NCBI RefSeq assembly: GCF_019393635.1
Contig: NC_057862.1
Location: forward strand, 481,062,669 to 481,126,668
Direction: 5' to 3'
DNA from: Dromiciops gliroides
Taxonomy: Eukaryota; Chordata; Mammalia; Microbiotheria; Microbiotheriidae
DNA length: 64,000 bases
Position 1 is the stretch's first letter. Every line of letters starts with the position of its first letter. The notes under the pieces were generated by a model that did not search any database, was not told the origin of the DNA, and saw nothing but the letters and a program-made list of their open reading frames with translations. The position numbers and the translations under genes were made by a program. This document shows positions 12,130 to 23,379 of this stretch, piece by piece.

Positions 12130-12245
12130 GTCTTTGCCCCTTAGAATGAAAAAGTTACCTGAAGGCAGGGGCTACTTTGCTTATTTGCATTTTTATTCTT
12201 GGTGTTTAGCACAGTTCATGGCACATAATAATTATTGAATTGGTA
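12130..12245 (+). mobile_element. L2 LINE 3' end fragment
   Basis: The order 'ttagaatgaaaaagttacct', 'gaaggcaggggctactttg', 'ggtgtttagcacagttcatg', 'gcacataataattattgaat' is a mutated L2 3' end. Confidence 0.6.
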
Positions 12246-12324
12246 TTTAAACTATCTATCTAGTTACCTAACTGTTTACATAGAAGAAAACAAAACAAAA
12301 AATGGAAAGAAGTCTCAGATTGGA

Positions 12325-12380
12325 GGGAGAGAGAGAGGGAGAGAGAGAGACAGACAGACAGAGAGGGAGGAAGAATAAAG
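12325..12380. repeat. (GA)n/(GACA)n low-complexity tract
   Basis: A run of GA and GACA units within a purine-rich stretch that continues to about 12,470. Confidence 0.85.
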
Positions 12381-12626
12381 GGAGAACAAAGAGAGGGACA
12401 CAGAAATAAGGATAGGGATAGAAAAAAAAACATAATTGGGAGAGAGAACTATAGGCAGAAAGGATCACAGAGAATTGTACAAATGGAAAAAAGGGACAAA
12501 AACTTAGATACTCTCAGAGGGGCATGGGAAACCCAAACAATACTGAACCTAACAATAACCTGAAAAGTAATTCATTTTTTTCATACTTGAGAAATAATGA
12601 TCCAGGCTTTGCTAGAAGAACTTGAA

Positions 12627-13125
12627 TGATGGGAAGACTGCTATTGCTCAAATAAGTATGTTTTGGAACCCCAAGAAACTGAAAGATGCCACCCCCCCCA
12701 AAGAATCCTTAACTCTCCCCAAGGGAAAAACAGCTCTGCCTCCCACCTCAGGAATGTGGTGTAGCCAAATATGCCCCTGGTACCCTGATAAGCAATACCA
12801 AGGTCTGCAAGATGATATGCAAGATATGAGTTCTTCATATCTTACTGATCCCTCATTCTTCAAAAATCCCTCCCAGTTGTTTTGGTCTTCCCAGTTTTTC
12901 ATTTCCATCCCAGTTGTTTTGAACTTCTCTCCCCTATCTTTGTTTTGTTAACATATAAAAGGACCAGCTCTTCTTTTACTCATGGAGACAGTCTCCTTAG
13001 TGATTCTGTCTCCAGGCCACATATTCCTCTCTCCTAATAAATCTCTTTATTTTATAAGATTGGTGATGAGCCTCCAATTCTTTGGTGAAATAGCCCCCTG
13101 ATAAAATTCACAAGTCCCCCCAACA
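12627..13125 (+). mobile_element. Solo LTR, sense (second LTR type)
   Basis: The ends form imperfect inverted repeats: TGATGGGA at the left, and CCCCAACA at the right, which reads TGTTGGGG on the other strand. Inside are a TATA box (ACATATAAAAGGACC at about 12,951) and AATAAA at 13,036, the spacing of a gammaretrovirus-like LTR promoter and R region. No internal retroviral sequence is adjacent. A clear TSD was not found. The 109-codon frame inside is not a gene. Confidence 0.7.
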
Positions 13126-13284
13126 AATATATCCAGTTACTAACTTACTAATTCTTTTAATCATTAGGGAGTTATTTGTATAATGTTAATTCTAATTTTG
13201 CTTCTCTATAGTTTTTATTCATTGCTCTTCATTCTTTTTTCTTGTACCAAACAGAAAAAAAGAAAATCCAACCCTTCCTCCAAA

Positions 13285-13635
13285 TGATAGCCATTAAAAT
13301 ACTTGACCATGACTCATTTTTCTTCCAGATCTTATCTAGAACAGGTTAAATATTATCAGTTCCTTCAATACAACATCATGTGGCTCAAACTTAAAACACT
13401 TCACCTTCCTGGTCTCCATATTCTGAAAATATTCTAGCTTACTGATATTTTCGTTATCCTACATTGTAGCTCCTATGTTGAACATCATGTTTTAATTCCG
13501 GTTGTCCAGTTCAGCATATACCAGGACTAGTACCTCTGTAATTTGTGACACTATAATACTCAGAGCAGTTTAAGATTTCAGTAATTCTCTTGTCTTCCAT
13601 AAGAAACTGTTGATTAATACTGAGCTTTCATTTTA
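13285..13635 (-). mobile_element. CR1/L3-like LINE, antisense, left part
   Basis: A diverged copy of an antisense CR1/L3 3' region: 'ctggtctccatattctg', 'attctagcttactgatattt', 'ttgtagctcctatgttgaac' and 'accaggactagtacctctg' follow the order of the amniote CR1 family. It is interrupted at 13,640 by a solo LTR and continues at 14,378. Confidence 0.55.
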
Positions 13636-13640
13636 GCCCC

Positions 13641-14372
13641 TGTTTGGGACAAACTGCCTCAGTTTACTCAAATAACTCGAAGGGACCACCAAATCAAGTG
13701 GAGACAGGTTTATTACAACCTCATGAGGATGGGCAAAACCCAATTACACATTGAAGTCTTGCAAAGATAGGCCCAATACTCTAGGTTTTTATAGTAATCT
13801 TGAAAAGGACTGTCCCCACGTACACTTAGGGTAGATGAGCTCACAATCTAACATCCAATCCAGTCTCACCCAAGGTGCATACCCAACTCATGACCCATGT
13901 ATGAAGACATGTCAAAGAACAAAGGGGAGAAGGGGAAGGGGTACAAGTCTGAGGAATGTCAAAGAAAGAGGGAGGCAGAAATCACTCCCTTATCTGACTG
14001 CAATTAATCCATGATGGGGACTGGGGTTCTGACATGTGAAAGGGGAGATTTTTATTATAGGCCATAAACTAAGGTATAGCTGGCATGTGGGAACTAAGCA
14101 GAAGTAAAGGAAATAGTGCTAATTGGTAGAACTGTGACAAGTAATAAAACTTACTGGGGGACTGGTTATCTCTCAGACCCTATCCCCAAAGTTTATAGAA
14201 CTGTCCCAAGTCCAATATCTCAACAATAAAACTTAAAGGAAACAGTGAGAATTTAACAAGCAATTAACTTTTGGGCAAAGCGAGAGGCTAGCTATTATGG
14301 TGGGGGGCTAGGTATCTTTCGTACTCCATCCTCAGAGTTTAATCTGACTCAAATCCATAATTGTCCCACACA
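13641..14372 (-). mobile_element. Solo LTR with 5-bp TSD, antisense (third LTR type)
   Basis: The 732-bp element runs from TGTTTGGGAC to GTCCCACACA; these ends are inverted repeats matching at 8 of 10 positions. It is flanked by a perfect 5-bp duplication GCCCC (13,636-13,640 and 14,373-14,377), as left by retroviral integrase. On the minus strand it has a TATA-like ACTATAAAAACC (about 13,784-13,797) and AATAAA (13,709-13,714). No gag/pol/env is present, so the provirus was lost by recombination between its LTRs. Confidence 0.82.
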
Positions 14373-14377
14373 GCCCC

Positions 14378-14960
14378 TTAACATTCCCAGGCCTTTTCTT
14401 AAATGAATTTCTGATTAGTCACAACTTGCCAATTTTATACTTTATAAAGTTGATTTTTTGAAGGGGAGAGGGAGCATAAGTATAAGCATAATTATAATAT
14501 TTGGAGTATAAGACTTCAACATTACTTATATAAAATGTCATCTTATTAAATTCATTAGAAGATTCAAGCTTTTTGAGATCTTTTGGCATCTTGATTGGGT
14601 CATTGAATATGTTAATTTTGCCTCCTAGCTGTGTGAAATTAGAAAATTTGTTAAACATGACATCTATTTATTCCTTTTAAGCCATTAATAAAAGAAAATG
14701 ACAAACACTAGGAGCCTATCTATATATCTATGGTTAATTTTACTAGATACCATTCAAAATACATTAAGAAGGCATTTCCACTAGATGATCTAGCCTTCAC
14801 AGATATGCGGATCATCTCATAAAATTTTATATCTATGGCAAAACAGGCCTATGTACTGGCACATACTAACTTTCTCTCATTTTTTAAAAATAATGATAAG
14901 GTCATTGTTTTGTTTTTATTCTTTTGGTATAATTCCCTCCTTCAAATACTTTGTGGGGTA
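14378..14960 (-). mobile_element. CR1/L3-like LINE, antisense, right part
   Basis: The element resumes after the LTR. 'aatgtcatcttattaaattc', 'agatcttttggcatcttgat', 'tgggtcattgaatatgtt', 'tagctgtgtgaaattagaaa' and 'aagccattaataaaagaaaa' follow the order of the antisense CR1/L3 3' region. The right end is uncertain. No coding capacity remains. Confidence 0.62.
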
Positions 14961-15470
14961 AAAATCCCTTAATACATTCAAAATTGTATTGCCTGCAGAC
15001 AAATCTCTACTTTGTATATTTTTTTCTGCTTTAGAAGCTTTTCCCAAATTCATTTTTCTCCATAAGCCTATCTAGGATCATGATTTTAGAGTCCCAGTGT
15101 TTTGACCTTACTGTTATTGATGGAGAAAAAAAAAATGTTAAACAAATTTTTGCTAATCTTTCTAGTTTTCATTGGTTTATTTTCCTACTTGCAATTTCTT
15201 TCCAGTTCCCATTTTTCAGCATCAAAAACTTATTTAAGTTGTTCAAATTTCAACTCCTTTCCTCACTTTCAGGACTTTTCCATATTTCAGTGTCCTTCTT
15301 ATCCTGGAGGACACTTCCACTCCTGTGGATCCTTTCTCTTATTGGTGAATTCCTCAAGGAACCTACAATTCAATGAAATGGCTACATGAGCCTTGCTTTC
15401 TGTTGGCCCAACTCCAATTCTGACTCAGACTTCTCTGCAATTAACATACCATGGCTTTTAGATCCCTATA
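14961..15470. other. Unassigned sequence, no gene seen
   Basis: Two overlapping open frames of 95-98 codons (15,080-15,389) lie in T-rich sequence, have no recognisable domain and cannot both be real. No repeat family is assigned. Confidence 0.35.
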
Positions 15471-15474
15471 GTGT

Positions 15475-15680
15475 ATTTCCTGGAGTCAGGAAAACCTCAG
15501 TTCAAATATAATTTCATATGCTTCATCGGTATGTGATCTTGGGTAAGTCACTTCTCCTTTGTCTACCTGTTTCTTTCTCTATAAAATGGGCATAATAATA
15601 GAATCTCCCTTTCAGGCTTCTTGTTAGGCTAAAATGAGAAAGTATTAGTAAAGCACTGCAAACCTTGAGGCTCAACATAT
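15475..15680 (+). mobile_element. MIR/CORE-SINE copy
   Basis: A sense CORE-SINE order: 'cctggagtcaggaaaacctc', 'agttcaaat', 'gatcttgggtaagtcactt', 'ctataaaatgggcataataa', 'agtaaagcactgcaaacctt'. Confidence 0.72.
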
Positions 15681-15689
15681 ATCCCTCTT

Positions 15690-15785
15690 ATGTATGGTCT
15701 TCCTCATTTATAATGTAAACTCCTTGAAGTTAGGGACTATCTTTCTTTTTCCTTCGATTTGTATTCCTAGCACTTAGCCCAGATT
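15690..15785 (+). mobile_element. L2 LINE 3' end fragment
   Basis: 'taatgtaaactccttgaag', 'ttagggactatctttctttt' and 'attcctagcacttagcccag' are the usual L2 3' end blocks. Confidence 0.6.
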
Positions 15786-16246
15786 TGACTTGTTTTACTT
15801 TCAAACCACGTTTGTTTTTTTTCTTTTATTATTATTGTTCCTTCCAGTTTTCTATTAAATTTGATATTTTCTCTATGAAATAAATAATCACTATACACAG
15901 GCAGCCAGTTTAGGAATGAATCCCACAACATTAATATGCTACTTCCTTTCTTATAGGAATATATTTCATATTTTGTGATTCTGTTTAATACTCACCATGT
16001 CCCAGAATAAGGGATATTTTTCTCAAAGAAATTAGGTATGATGCTTAGTTGTCTAGAACCTTTGAGTTTTGCCTTCCATTACTTAATTATAAACCACATT
16101 TTCCCTTTTATTTTAATTAAAAATTGGGATGGTATTTTTTCTTTAGCTTAGAAGATTTTAAAAATCTGTGCTAAGGATCTAATAAAGATTCTCATGGTTT
16201 ATCAACGAGTGAAGTACTCTGAGCTATTTAAACTCATTCTTTCTTA
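15786..16246. other. Unassigned AT-rich sequence
   Basis: I see nothing recognisable: no gene, no clear repeat. Confidence 0.4.
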
Positions 16247-16326
16247 AGTATCTGAGGTCAGATTTGAACTCAGGTCCTCCTGACTTCAGGGCTGGTGCTC
16301 TATCTACTGTGCCGCCTAGCTGCCCC
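16247..16326 (-). mobile_element. WSINE1-type SINE, 5' half only, antisense
   Basis: From 'tgaggtcagatttgaactca' to 'cgcctagctgcccccat', the reverse complement of the SINE head. The 3' half with its A-tail is missing, so this is a broken or recombined copy. Confidence 0.8.
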
Positions 16327-16337
16327 CATCATTATTA

Positions 16338-16612
16338 ATCAATCAAGTAGCAGCTAGATAAAGGATAAAGTATCAGGGCTGGAGTCAAGAAGACCTGAAT
16401 GCAAATCTGGCTTCGGACACTTATTAACTGTGTGACCCTGAGAAAATCACTTCAGTTCTGTCTTCCTCAATTTCTTTATCTGTAAAAATAAGAATAATAA
16501 TAGAGCCTACCTCTTGAGGTTGTTTTGAGGATCAAATGATATCATTATCGTAATGTGCTTAGTACTGTGTCTGGTACACAATAAGTGCCACATAAATGTT
16601 AACCATTATTAT
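16338..16612 (+). mobile_element. Full-length CORE-SINE (MIR-type)
   Basis: A well preserved sense copy: 'agcagctagataaaggataa' head, 'ctggagtcaagaagacctga', 'ctgtgtgaccctgagaaaat', the core 'cttcctcaatttctttatct', 'gttgttttgaggatcaaat' and the 3' end 'gtgcttagtactgtgtctgg ... aaccattattat'. Confidence 0.85.
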
Positions 16613-16862
16613 CAGCGAACATTTATTAAGCATTTACTATGTGTCAGGCACCTGTGCAAAATCTGTTGGGGATATAAAATGAGGCAAAAGATTCCCTGCC
16701 ATCAAGGAGCTTAAATTCTTATAGGAGAGAAAACATGCAAACAAAAATATACAAAGCAAGCTATATACAGGATAAGCAGGAAATAAGGAATAGAAATGTG
16801 GTAATAGAATTAAATTAGTTATGAAAGACTTCCTGAAACGGATGGGATTTGAGTTGAAACTA
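16613..16862 (+). mobile_element. Old interspersed repeat (L2/L3-related type)
   Basis: 'aacatttattaagcatttac', 'tatgtgtcaggcacctgtgc', 'gttggggatataaaatgagg' and 'ccctgccatcaaggagctta' belong to a widespread old mammalian repeat whose exact family I cannot name. A broken relative appears near 47,470-47,580. Confidence 0.55.
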
Positions 16863-16869
16863 CTTGTTC

Positions 16870-17150
16870 TCACTGTTGTTGTTGTTTGTCTCTTTCATTT
16901 TCAAGGATGACCATAATATTGGAAAGTGATGTCATGACTTGAAGTGAATTGGATTTAAATGAGGAAGGGCCCTGCAAAGTCACAAACCTCACTCTATCCT
17001 CCAGAAACATGTGGGTCCAGTGGCAAGATATATATTAGGACAGCTTAAGATGGTCCCTAAATTGAAACCTAAAAGGAAGCCAAAAAGGCAGGCTGGTCTT
17101 ACATCTCTGTTATGTTGACAGGGCCTGCCTATACTTATGGCCTGAATCAA
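16870..17150. mobile_element. Probable marsupial interspersed repeat, family not assigned
   Basis: The stretch ('ttgtttgtctctttcatttt', 'gtgatgtcatgacttgaagt', 'aatgaggaagggccctgcaa', 'tgggtccagtggcaagatat') resembles a repeat I recall from other marsupial sequence, but I cannot name it or place its ends. Confidence 0.35.
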
Positions 17151-17182
17151 TAGTTATTCAAGAGTATTCAGAGCAGTTCCAT

Positions 17183-17250
17183 TAGTGTGTGTGTGCGTGT
17201 GTGTATGTGTGTGTGTGTGTGTGAGATTGTGTGTGTGTGTTTGTGATCTC
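17183..17250. repeat. (GT)n microsatellite
   Basis: An interrupted GT run with GC, AT and TT variants. Confidence 0.9.
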
Positions 17251-17289
17251 CGTACCCTTGTTACCCTTGTACAATTAGAAGAAAGCTAA

Positions 17290-17600
17290 TACAGATAGAT
17301 AGATATAGACAGAGAAAGAAACAGAAATAGAGATATAGAAGATATAGATATATTAGATTATATTTACACAAATCTAATATATATATATATATAGATAAAT
17401 ACGTGAGAGAGTATAATTACAAGAAATCTATTATATATGCAGATATGTGTATAAAAATACTCAAGCCTTTTATATATATGAAATCACTTCATACATGAAT
17501 ACATGCCATTACATATATTTGTGCATGTAACTTATATAATATGTGTGTATGCATGTATGTGTGTGTTTATGTATATGTGTTTGTGTGTGTGTGTGTATAC
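17290..17600. repeat. TA/GATA/GT low-complexity block
   Basis: GATA-like units at 17,294-17,350, a TA run near 17,378 and GT-rich runs at 17,520-17,600 make a compound simple-sequence block. The 69-codon frame across it is an artefact of the repeats. Confidence 0.8.
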
Positions 17601-17604
17601 ACCA

Positions 17605-17955
17605 TTGCTTATTCTTGCAAGTGGACTAAATCAATCAGAATTTCTTAGATGGAAGGAGGGGTTGTTGCCAACCCACATTCCTGATTCCCAGACAATCATA
17701 TTGTCCCCCTGATGCTCCTGACTTTGTAACCAATCATGATAATTTCCATCTATAATATTTCTTTCTCTTTGTTCTCTTCTACTTTCCAAAATGATTTGAT
17801 AGGTAGTAAGCCCCATCTCATGATCTTTTGACTGGCTAAGGCAGTGAGACCCCTTTTATTGGTAACTGCTAGCCTTACCAATAAATTGAACATGTTCAGG
17901 ACTCCATGTCTCAGTTTACCTTGATTTTAATAGCAATAGTTGAAAATCAATCACT
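17605..17955 (+). mobile_element. Possible LTR, sense
   Basis: It carries a CCAAT motif ('gtaaccaatcatgataa') and a late CCAATAAATTG polyadenylation-like signal near 17,879, with spacing like the LTRs elsewhere here. There is no clear TATA box, inverted end or TSD, so this is a weak call. Confidence 0.35.
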
Positions 17956-18650
17956 ATAATATAGAATTTGGAGGACTCAGAGACCAAGAAGTGTAGAAGT
18001 TGTCCTGGGGCTGTGTCATATTACTTCATAACTCTCTGGGCCAGAAGCTTACTGTCTCATAATCAATTATTTTACTATTTTCCAAACCACCCTAATTTTG
18101 GACTCCTACTTTTAATGTTGTAAGGGAATTGAAACAATTCTGCGGACATGTCTTTACACTTTTGAGAATCATAAGCTTTATGGAAATGAAGAAAGAAGCC
18201 TGGGAAACCCATTTAAGAGGTACCTTAAACATCACTTTTTCCATTTTGCAGATGAGAAAATTGAGGCACAGGCAAGGTCCCAGAGATAGAGGAGCAAACA
18301 CTTGAACATTAAATCCAGCACTTTTGTTTCCAGATGCAATTACCTTTCCACTTTATACTACATTCACCATAGTAGTGATGGTTGTGTTAAAGGTAGAGAG
18401 CCTATTTTCTTTTGGAAGTGAATTTAAGATGCTGGTTATCCAAAGACCAAGCTGAATGCAGGTAATAAAATGGAAGCTGTAAATAGGAAAGAATTTACAG
18501 TATATTCTGAGGGATAAATTGTTTTGCTTATCAAAAGGTAAAATAACTCTTTATAAAGACAGAGGTAATTAACAGGATAAATGTATTTATACGTGGATTT
18601 TCTGCTAGAAATACTTTTAAAAACATATAGTATGCATTGATAAAAATAAA
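17956..18650. other. Unassigned sequence with a MIR-like patch
   Basis: At about 18,210-18,300 ('accttaaacatcactttttc', 'cattttgcagatgagaaaat', 'gaggcacaggcaaggtccc') there is an antisense CORE-SINE-like patch. Otherwise nothing is recognised. Confidence 0.4.
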
Positions 18651-18653
18651 CTA

Positions 18654-18802
18654 AGGGGGCAGCTAGGTGGTGCAGTGGATAGAGCACTGGCCCTGGAGTC
18701 AGGAGTACCTGAGTTCAAATCTGGCCTCAGACACTTGACACTTACTAGCTGTGTGACTCTGGGCAAGTCACTCAACCCCAATTGCCTCACACAAAAATAA
18801 AT
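18654..18802 (+). mobile_element. WSINE1-type SINE
   Basis: A complete sense copy from 'agggggcagctaggtggtgc' to 'attgcctcacacaaaaataa'. AAAAATAAAC-like flanks may be the TSD, but the A-rich tail makes this uncertain. Confidence 0.92.
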
Positions 18803-18954
18803 AAATATACTAATATCTAAATTATAAATAAAGTGGGGCTGTTTAGCTTGGGTGGGAGAGGTGGGGTCTTCTGATAGTGTTTTTCATAAATAAATGTAAT
18901 TTCCTTGTAGGGGAGTGGAAAGACAGATTTTTGGGCCTTGAATCTCCCAAGATT

Positions 18955-19105
18955 AATTCACTGAGTGATGGAGCCCTGGGCCTGAAGTCAATAAGATGAG
19001 TTTAAATCCAGCTTCAAACACATACTAGTTGTGTCCCTGTGTGACTCACTTACTACAGTCTGCCTCAATTTCCTGAGGTGCAAAACAGGGGAAACAATAG
19101 TACCT
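18955..19105 (+). mobile_element. MIR/CORE-SINE copy
   Basis: Sense order 'gggcctgaagtcaataagat', 'gagtttaaatccagcttcaa', 'gactcacttactacagtctg', 'cctcaatttcctgaggtgca', 'caatagtacctaccttatag'. It ends where the L1 fragment starts. Confidence 0.7.
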
Positions 19106-19107
19106 AC

Positions 19108-19343
19108 CTTATAGAATTTTTGCTATCCCTGCTTTTTTTACTTCAGCTGAAGCATAATATATTCTGTTCCAACCTTTTAAGCTAAGTTTATTTATTCAAG
19201 TGGGTGTATGTTATTCCCTCCTTGAACCAAATCTGATGAGAGTAAAAAAGGCTCACCCCTCCCTTCTTTCCCTCTATTGTAATAGTTTTTTTTTTTGCCT
19301 CTTCATATGATAAAATTAACCCCATTCCATCTTCTCCTCTCCT
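19108..19343 (-). mobile_element. L1 fragment, antisense, ORF2 start side
   Basis: On the minus strand 19,115-19,180 matches the ORF2 endonuclease segment that reads KVWSKIYYASAKVKKQG in the L1 at 39-45 kb. The sequence then runs into the ORF1-ORF2 spacer. It is cut by the LTR at 19,344 and resumes at about 19,804. Confidence 0.75.
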
Positions 19344-19803
19344 TGTGAGGAGTAAAACTAAATCACCTTATCTGCCCCACAGTGTGGGGGGAAACTAGCT
19401 AGTATTTACTTATAAATTAGGAGCTTCAGCAATAGTTAGGCATTAAGGATTTATTAAAGAGTAAACAGGTTAGTAAAGAGAGAACACGTGTCTCTGAAAG
19501 AATGGAAAAACCTAGCTCAGATCTATGCTTGAGAGAGAGAGAGAAAGATGTCTTCACCTAACAGATTACATTTATAAAGAGAAAGAGCCTGACTCAGTTC
19601 AACCAGAAGCTCCCTGTGGGATCAGAAGAGGAGTGGTCCCCGCACACAGCTCCAAGCTAATTGGCTGTTAGCATTCAAGTCCATTGATTGACATGACTTA
19701 AAGAAGATCCATGAATTATGAGGCAATTTCTGGGACACCAATTCAACCTCATAAAGGTCAAATGCTTTCTCAGCTGGGGGCCCTAGAGAGTAATATTCTC
19801 ACA
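19344..19803 (-). mobile_element. Solo LTR inserted into L1, antisense (LTR family 1)
   Basis: A 460-bp element with perfect inverted ends TGTGAG and CTCACA. On the minus strand it shows a CCAAT box (19,660), a TATA-like TTTATAAATG (about 19,569-19,582) and AATAAA (19,450-19,455). It splits an L1 spacer whose two sides match the continuous L1 at 43.4-43.65 kb. Flanks CTCCT and CTCTA may be a mutated TSD. No internal retroviral genes are present. Confidence 0.78.
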
Positions 19804-20645
19804 CTCTATTTGCCTTTTATTCTGCCACTTAAGTTTATTTATATTATTACATCAAAATCAATTTAATAACAATATTCTAATAGAAATACAGATCTCAAGA
19901 GTTCAAAATATTATCTTCCCTCATAGGGATGTAAACAGTTTAACCTTATTGAATAACTTTTTCCCCCTCTTTACCTTTTTATACTCCTCTTGAGTCTCAT
20001 ATTTGAACATCAAATTTTCTGTTCAGTTCAGGAAACATTGAAAGTCCCCTATTTCATTGAATGTCCATCTTTCTCCCTATAAGATATTGCTTAATTTTGC
20101 TGGGTGGTTGATTCTTGGTTATAATCCAAGCTCCTTTGCCTTCTCAAATATCATATTCCATGCTTTCTTTTCCTTTAATGTTAAAGCTGCTGGGTCCTGT
20201 GTAATCCTGACTGTGGCCCCATGATATTTATATTGTTTCTTTCTGATTGCTTGTAGTATTTTCTCCTTCACCTAATAATTCTGGAATTCGGCTACAATAT
20301 TCCTTAGACTTTTACTTTTGGGGTCTCTTTCAGAAGGTGATTCTACTGATGTTGTAGCCACTTCCAAAGCTTAGCACTGGTGCTTCTGCCATGGTTTGGA
20401 TCTGTACCCATCATGGTGTTGTAGACCTCTCCAGATAGGTCATGTTGTCTTAGGAATGAAAAATGTCTCCCTGTGTTCTTTTGTTTACTCTGCTGCTCCA
20501 AAATTTGTTTAGAAGCATTATTTTAAATATTTTGGAGGGGAATATTGGAAAAGATTGGTTGAGTCCTGGACTGTCTTGACTCCACATCCTGCTGCTTTTC
20601 TCTTCTAACATCACTAACTCTCACAGCTTCAACCTCTTCCCAGTA
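19804..20645 (-). mobile_element. L1 fragment, antisense, spacer, ORF1 and 5' region
   Basis: It continues the L1 after the LTR: spacer, the segment antisense to 'ggttaaactgtttacatccc', the ORF1 C-terminal region (about 20,000-20,345), then a deletion jump into a 5' UTR-like region with 'ccaccatggtt'-type sequence unlike the L1 at 45 kb. All frames are broken. The right end is approximate. Confidence 0.7.
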
Positions 20646-20714
20646 GCCCTGAGTCTCCTGTCCAACCTATATCAATAATGGACAATAATGCCCTTGAAGG
20701 CAGGATGAAGAGAG

Positions 20715-20840
20715 AAAATAATGTTACCCCTTTCTATACAAGAGAAAATTTAAGGTCTGAAATTATCAGCGATTTTGCCAGGATCATACATTTTCTAAGT
20801 GGAAGAAACAGGATTTGTACCCAGGTCACTAAGTTTTGTT
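20715..20840 (-). mobile_element. MIR/CORE-SINE copy, antisense
   Basis: Order 'tacaagagaaaatttaaggt', 'gattttgccaggatcataca', 'ttgtacccaggtcactaag' matches a diverged antisense MIR. Confidence 0.5.
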
Positions 20841-22785
20841 GCCCAAAAACAATGTATATGTCACCTACAAAATTTTCATATTGTGTACACTCTTTTAAAA
20901 AGATATAACTTTTCTTTATTTCAAAATCTTTCAAATGTAGAGTTTCAGTTGCTTTTCAACTCATTTGTTAAAAATCCAGAAAAATGCAATATCTTTCAAT
21001 TCATTTATAAGAAAAACTGATTGAAATCATGGAAGATGGAAATTAACTAGTTGATTTTTGGGGAAAAAAAAACACGACAACAAAGCTTTGCGTAATTAGT
21101 AGATAGGATTGAAACATAGGTATCCTGATTCATTAAATGCACCTCTTCCACTTGAAATGACTTATCTTTTGAAGGCCTGTTTTTTGGTTAGGAGAGTCAT
21201 TAAATCCAAGAATCCTAATAAACTGAACTTAGAAACAGAACTTCAAATTACTGTATGGCAAAGTGATAAAGCAAAATTGAAAAGTAATGAAGCATATTCC
21301 ATCCTCTTATTCTTACATAATATTATTAATAATTTGAGAGAGAAAATATGATTTGTGCCATTAATGAAATGAAATATCCATGTTTATTATATCTTTATCT
21401 CATATTTTTATAATTTCTATTTTTGTTTAATTATTCACATAAATTTTCATTAATATAGTCATATATGTCCAGGAGTAGAGAATGTACCTTTGATTTAATT
21501 AGTATAATGAATGCCCATTGAGGAAGCTACCTCTACTGAAGCAGATTGACACTTGCTATTAAAGCTTTAGTTTTATAGATTTGGATAGACCAGTGGTGAT
21601 AAACTTAAATTAAAGGAGGGAGGGGGCATCTAAAGAATACCATGGGATCTCTATGAGTTGCATATTACTTTAGAAAGCAACATGTTAACTGGTATTTCAC
21701 TTTAATTTTCTTGTTCAATATTTCCCAATGACATTTTAATCTAGTTCCCTGAATATTCCCATGTTTAACACTAATGACTTAGACTCTTCTTTTCACTTTT
21801 TTTTTTTTGGCTGGTTCACTACTCATTTCCTATTCCATAAGTATAGAATTCCTTCAAGGCTTTCTCCAGAATTGTTTTCTCCTCTTTCTATAACCATTCA
21901 TCTATGGTGAAGATATCATCTGTGCTCAAATTATATAAGGTTTTTATATCTGGCCTTATGTGTGCTTCTGAAATCCAAATGACCAATCAATGTATGTTAG
22001 AGGTAGGAATGACCATGAGGTAAGCTCTATGTTTGCTATGTCATTCTGTCTCTTAGTAGTATATATAAATATATATTTAAAATATTTATAATTTTAAAAA
22101 CAAATTATCATACCTTATTGATTATTATATACCATATTATATCATGGCACATGACATGATACAATATCATTTTATAATGTATTAAAATTATATATGTGAT
22201 TTCATCTTTAATATATTACATACTACATACTATAAATGTTCATTATATATTATGTAATATTTATATATACATCTCTAAGTTACTTTTTCATTTATGTGTG
22301 TATAAAAGTGAATACACACAAACACTTGGGGATGTTCTTTACTTTTTTTTTTTTTTTACTGATAAGAATGTATTATTTTTGTTTAAAGGGAATCTTTGCT
22401 CTGGATAACAGAATACTAGACTACAGTATTTAGGATGCTTGCTGGATACTAAGGAGAAGGCCTATTTCACTTCTAAGGCCACTCTGATGGACAGCTTGCC
22501 AGAGGACCTAGCTATGTTAGGGTAATCAGAGACAGGTGCATTGACTCAAATCCAGGAACTAAGATTCAACTTCCTAGGCAGATGTGAACTGCTTAGCCAA
22601 TGGATAATGGCTGTATTTCACTGTGGGAGTAGCTGGAAATGAGGATTGGAAACATGAAAATGAACATATGCATTCAGTTTCCCCCTCAGCTCAAGGTTTT
22701 CTGCTAGCAGAGCTTTTTGTTATGCCAATTGCAGCAAGGGTGTGACTTCCTGAATATCATTTCAGTACCCTATCTGCTGCCTATT
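20841..22785. other. Unassigned AT-rich sequence, possible L2 patch
   Basis: No gene found. Around 21,780-21,960 there is weak sense L2-like order ('ttctccagaattgttttctc', 'atctatggtgaagatatcat'). The stretch 22,050-22,300 is strongly AT-rich. Confidence 0.35.
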
Positions 22786-22789
22786 TGGT

Positions 22790-23345
22790 AAAGAAAATTC
22801 TTTATAAATTGATTCTTTATCCATGACACTGATCTCTCTTTGTCTCCCTCTTACCAGCATTATTATTCCTTCTAGGTACCTTTTGCTGGTTCATTATCTA
22901 TCATCTATTCTTTACTTAGAATTTTCCCTCAAAGATTTAAATTAGACACTCTTTTTTTTTTTTTTTAGTGAGGCAATTGGGGTTAAGTGACTTGCCCAGG
23001 GTCACACAGCTAGTAAATGTTAAGTGTCTGAGGCCGGATTTGAACTCAGGTCCTCCTGACTCCAGGGCCGGTGCTCTATCCACTGTGCCACCTAGCTGTC
23101 CCTACATTCTTTTTTGATATACATATCTCCACTTTCCTTTGATGAACACATCATTTCTATAAAAATGATGTCCATATTATTATGCCTACTCATACCTGTT
23201 CTCCTGGACTCTAAATATCTGATACATATTTCTACCTGAATATACCTTTGATATTTTTAAAGTAAACATGAATAAAATGGAACTCATTGATTTTCCTCCT
23301 AAACAATTCCTTTATCTAAAACTTTCTTCTTCTTTTTTTTAGAAG
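22790..23345 (+). mobile_element. L2-like LINE debris, interrupted by a SINE
   Basis: Pyrimidine-rich blocks of the L2 ORF2 region ('cactgatctctctttgtctc', 'gatgtccatattattatgcc', 'ctctaaatatctgatacata', 'aataaaatggaactcattga') lie on both sides of the SINE at 22,952-23,102. Very diverged. Confidence 0.42.
22952..23102 (-). mobile_element. WSINE1-type SINE, antisense
   Basis: A complete copy with an intact T-run (reverse A-tail), little divergence and CpG still present ('gaggccggatttgaactca', 'gggccggtgctctatccac'). The flanks ACACTCTTTT and ACATTCTTTT look like the TSD. Confidence 0.93.
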
Positions 23346-23379
23346 ACAATGATCATTTCCATTTCAGCGTGATACAAAG

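Noticed and set aside
12622..12951. 109-codon plus-strand frame
   Set aside because: It lies in the U3-like part of a solo LTR, just upstream of its TATA box; both strands are open there by chance.
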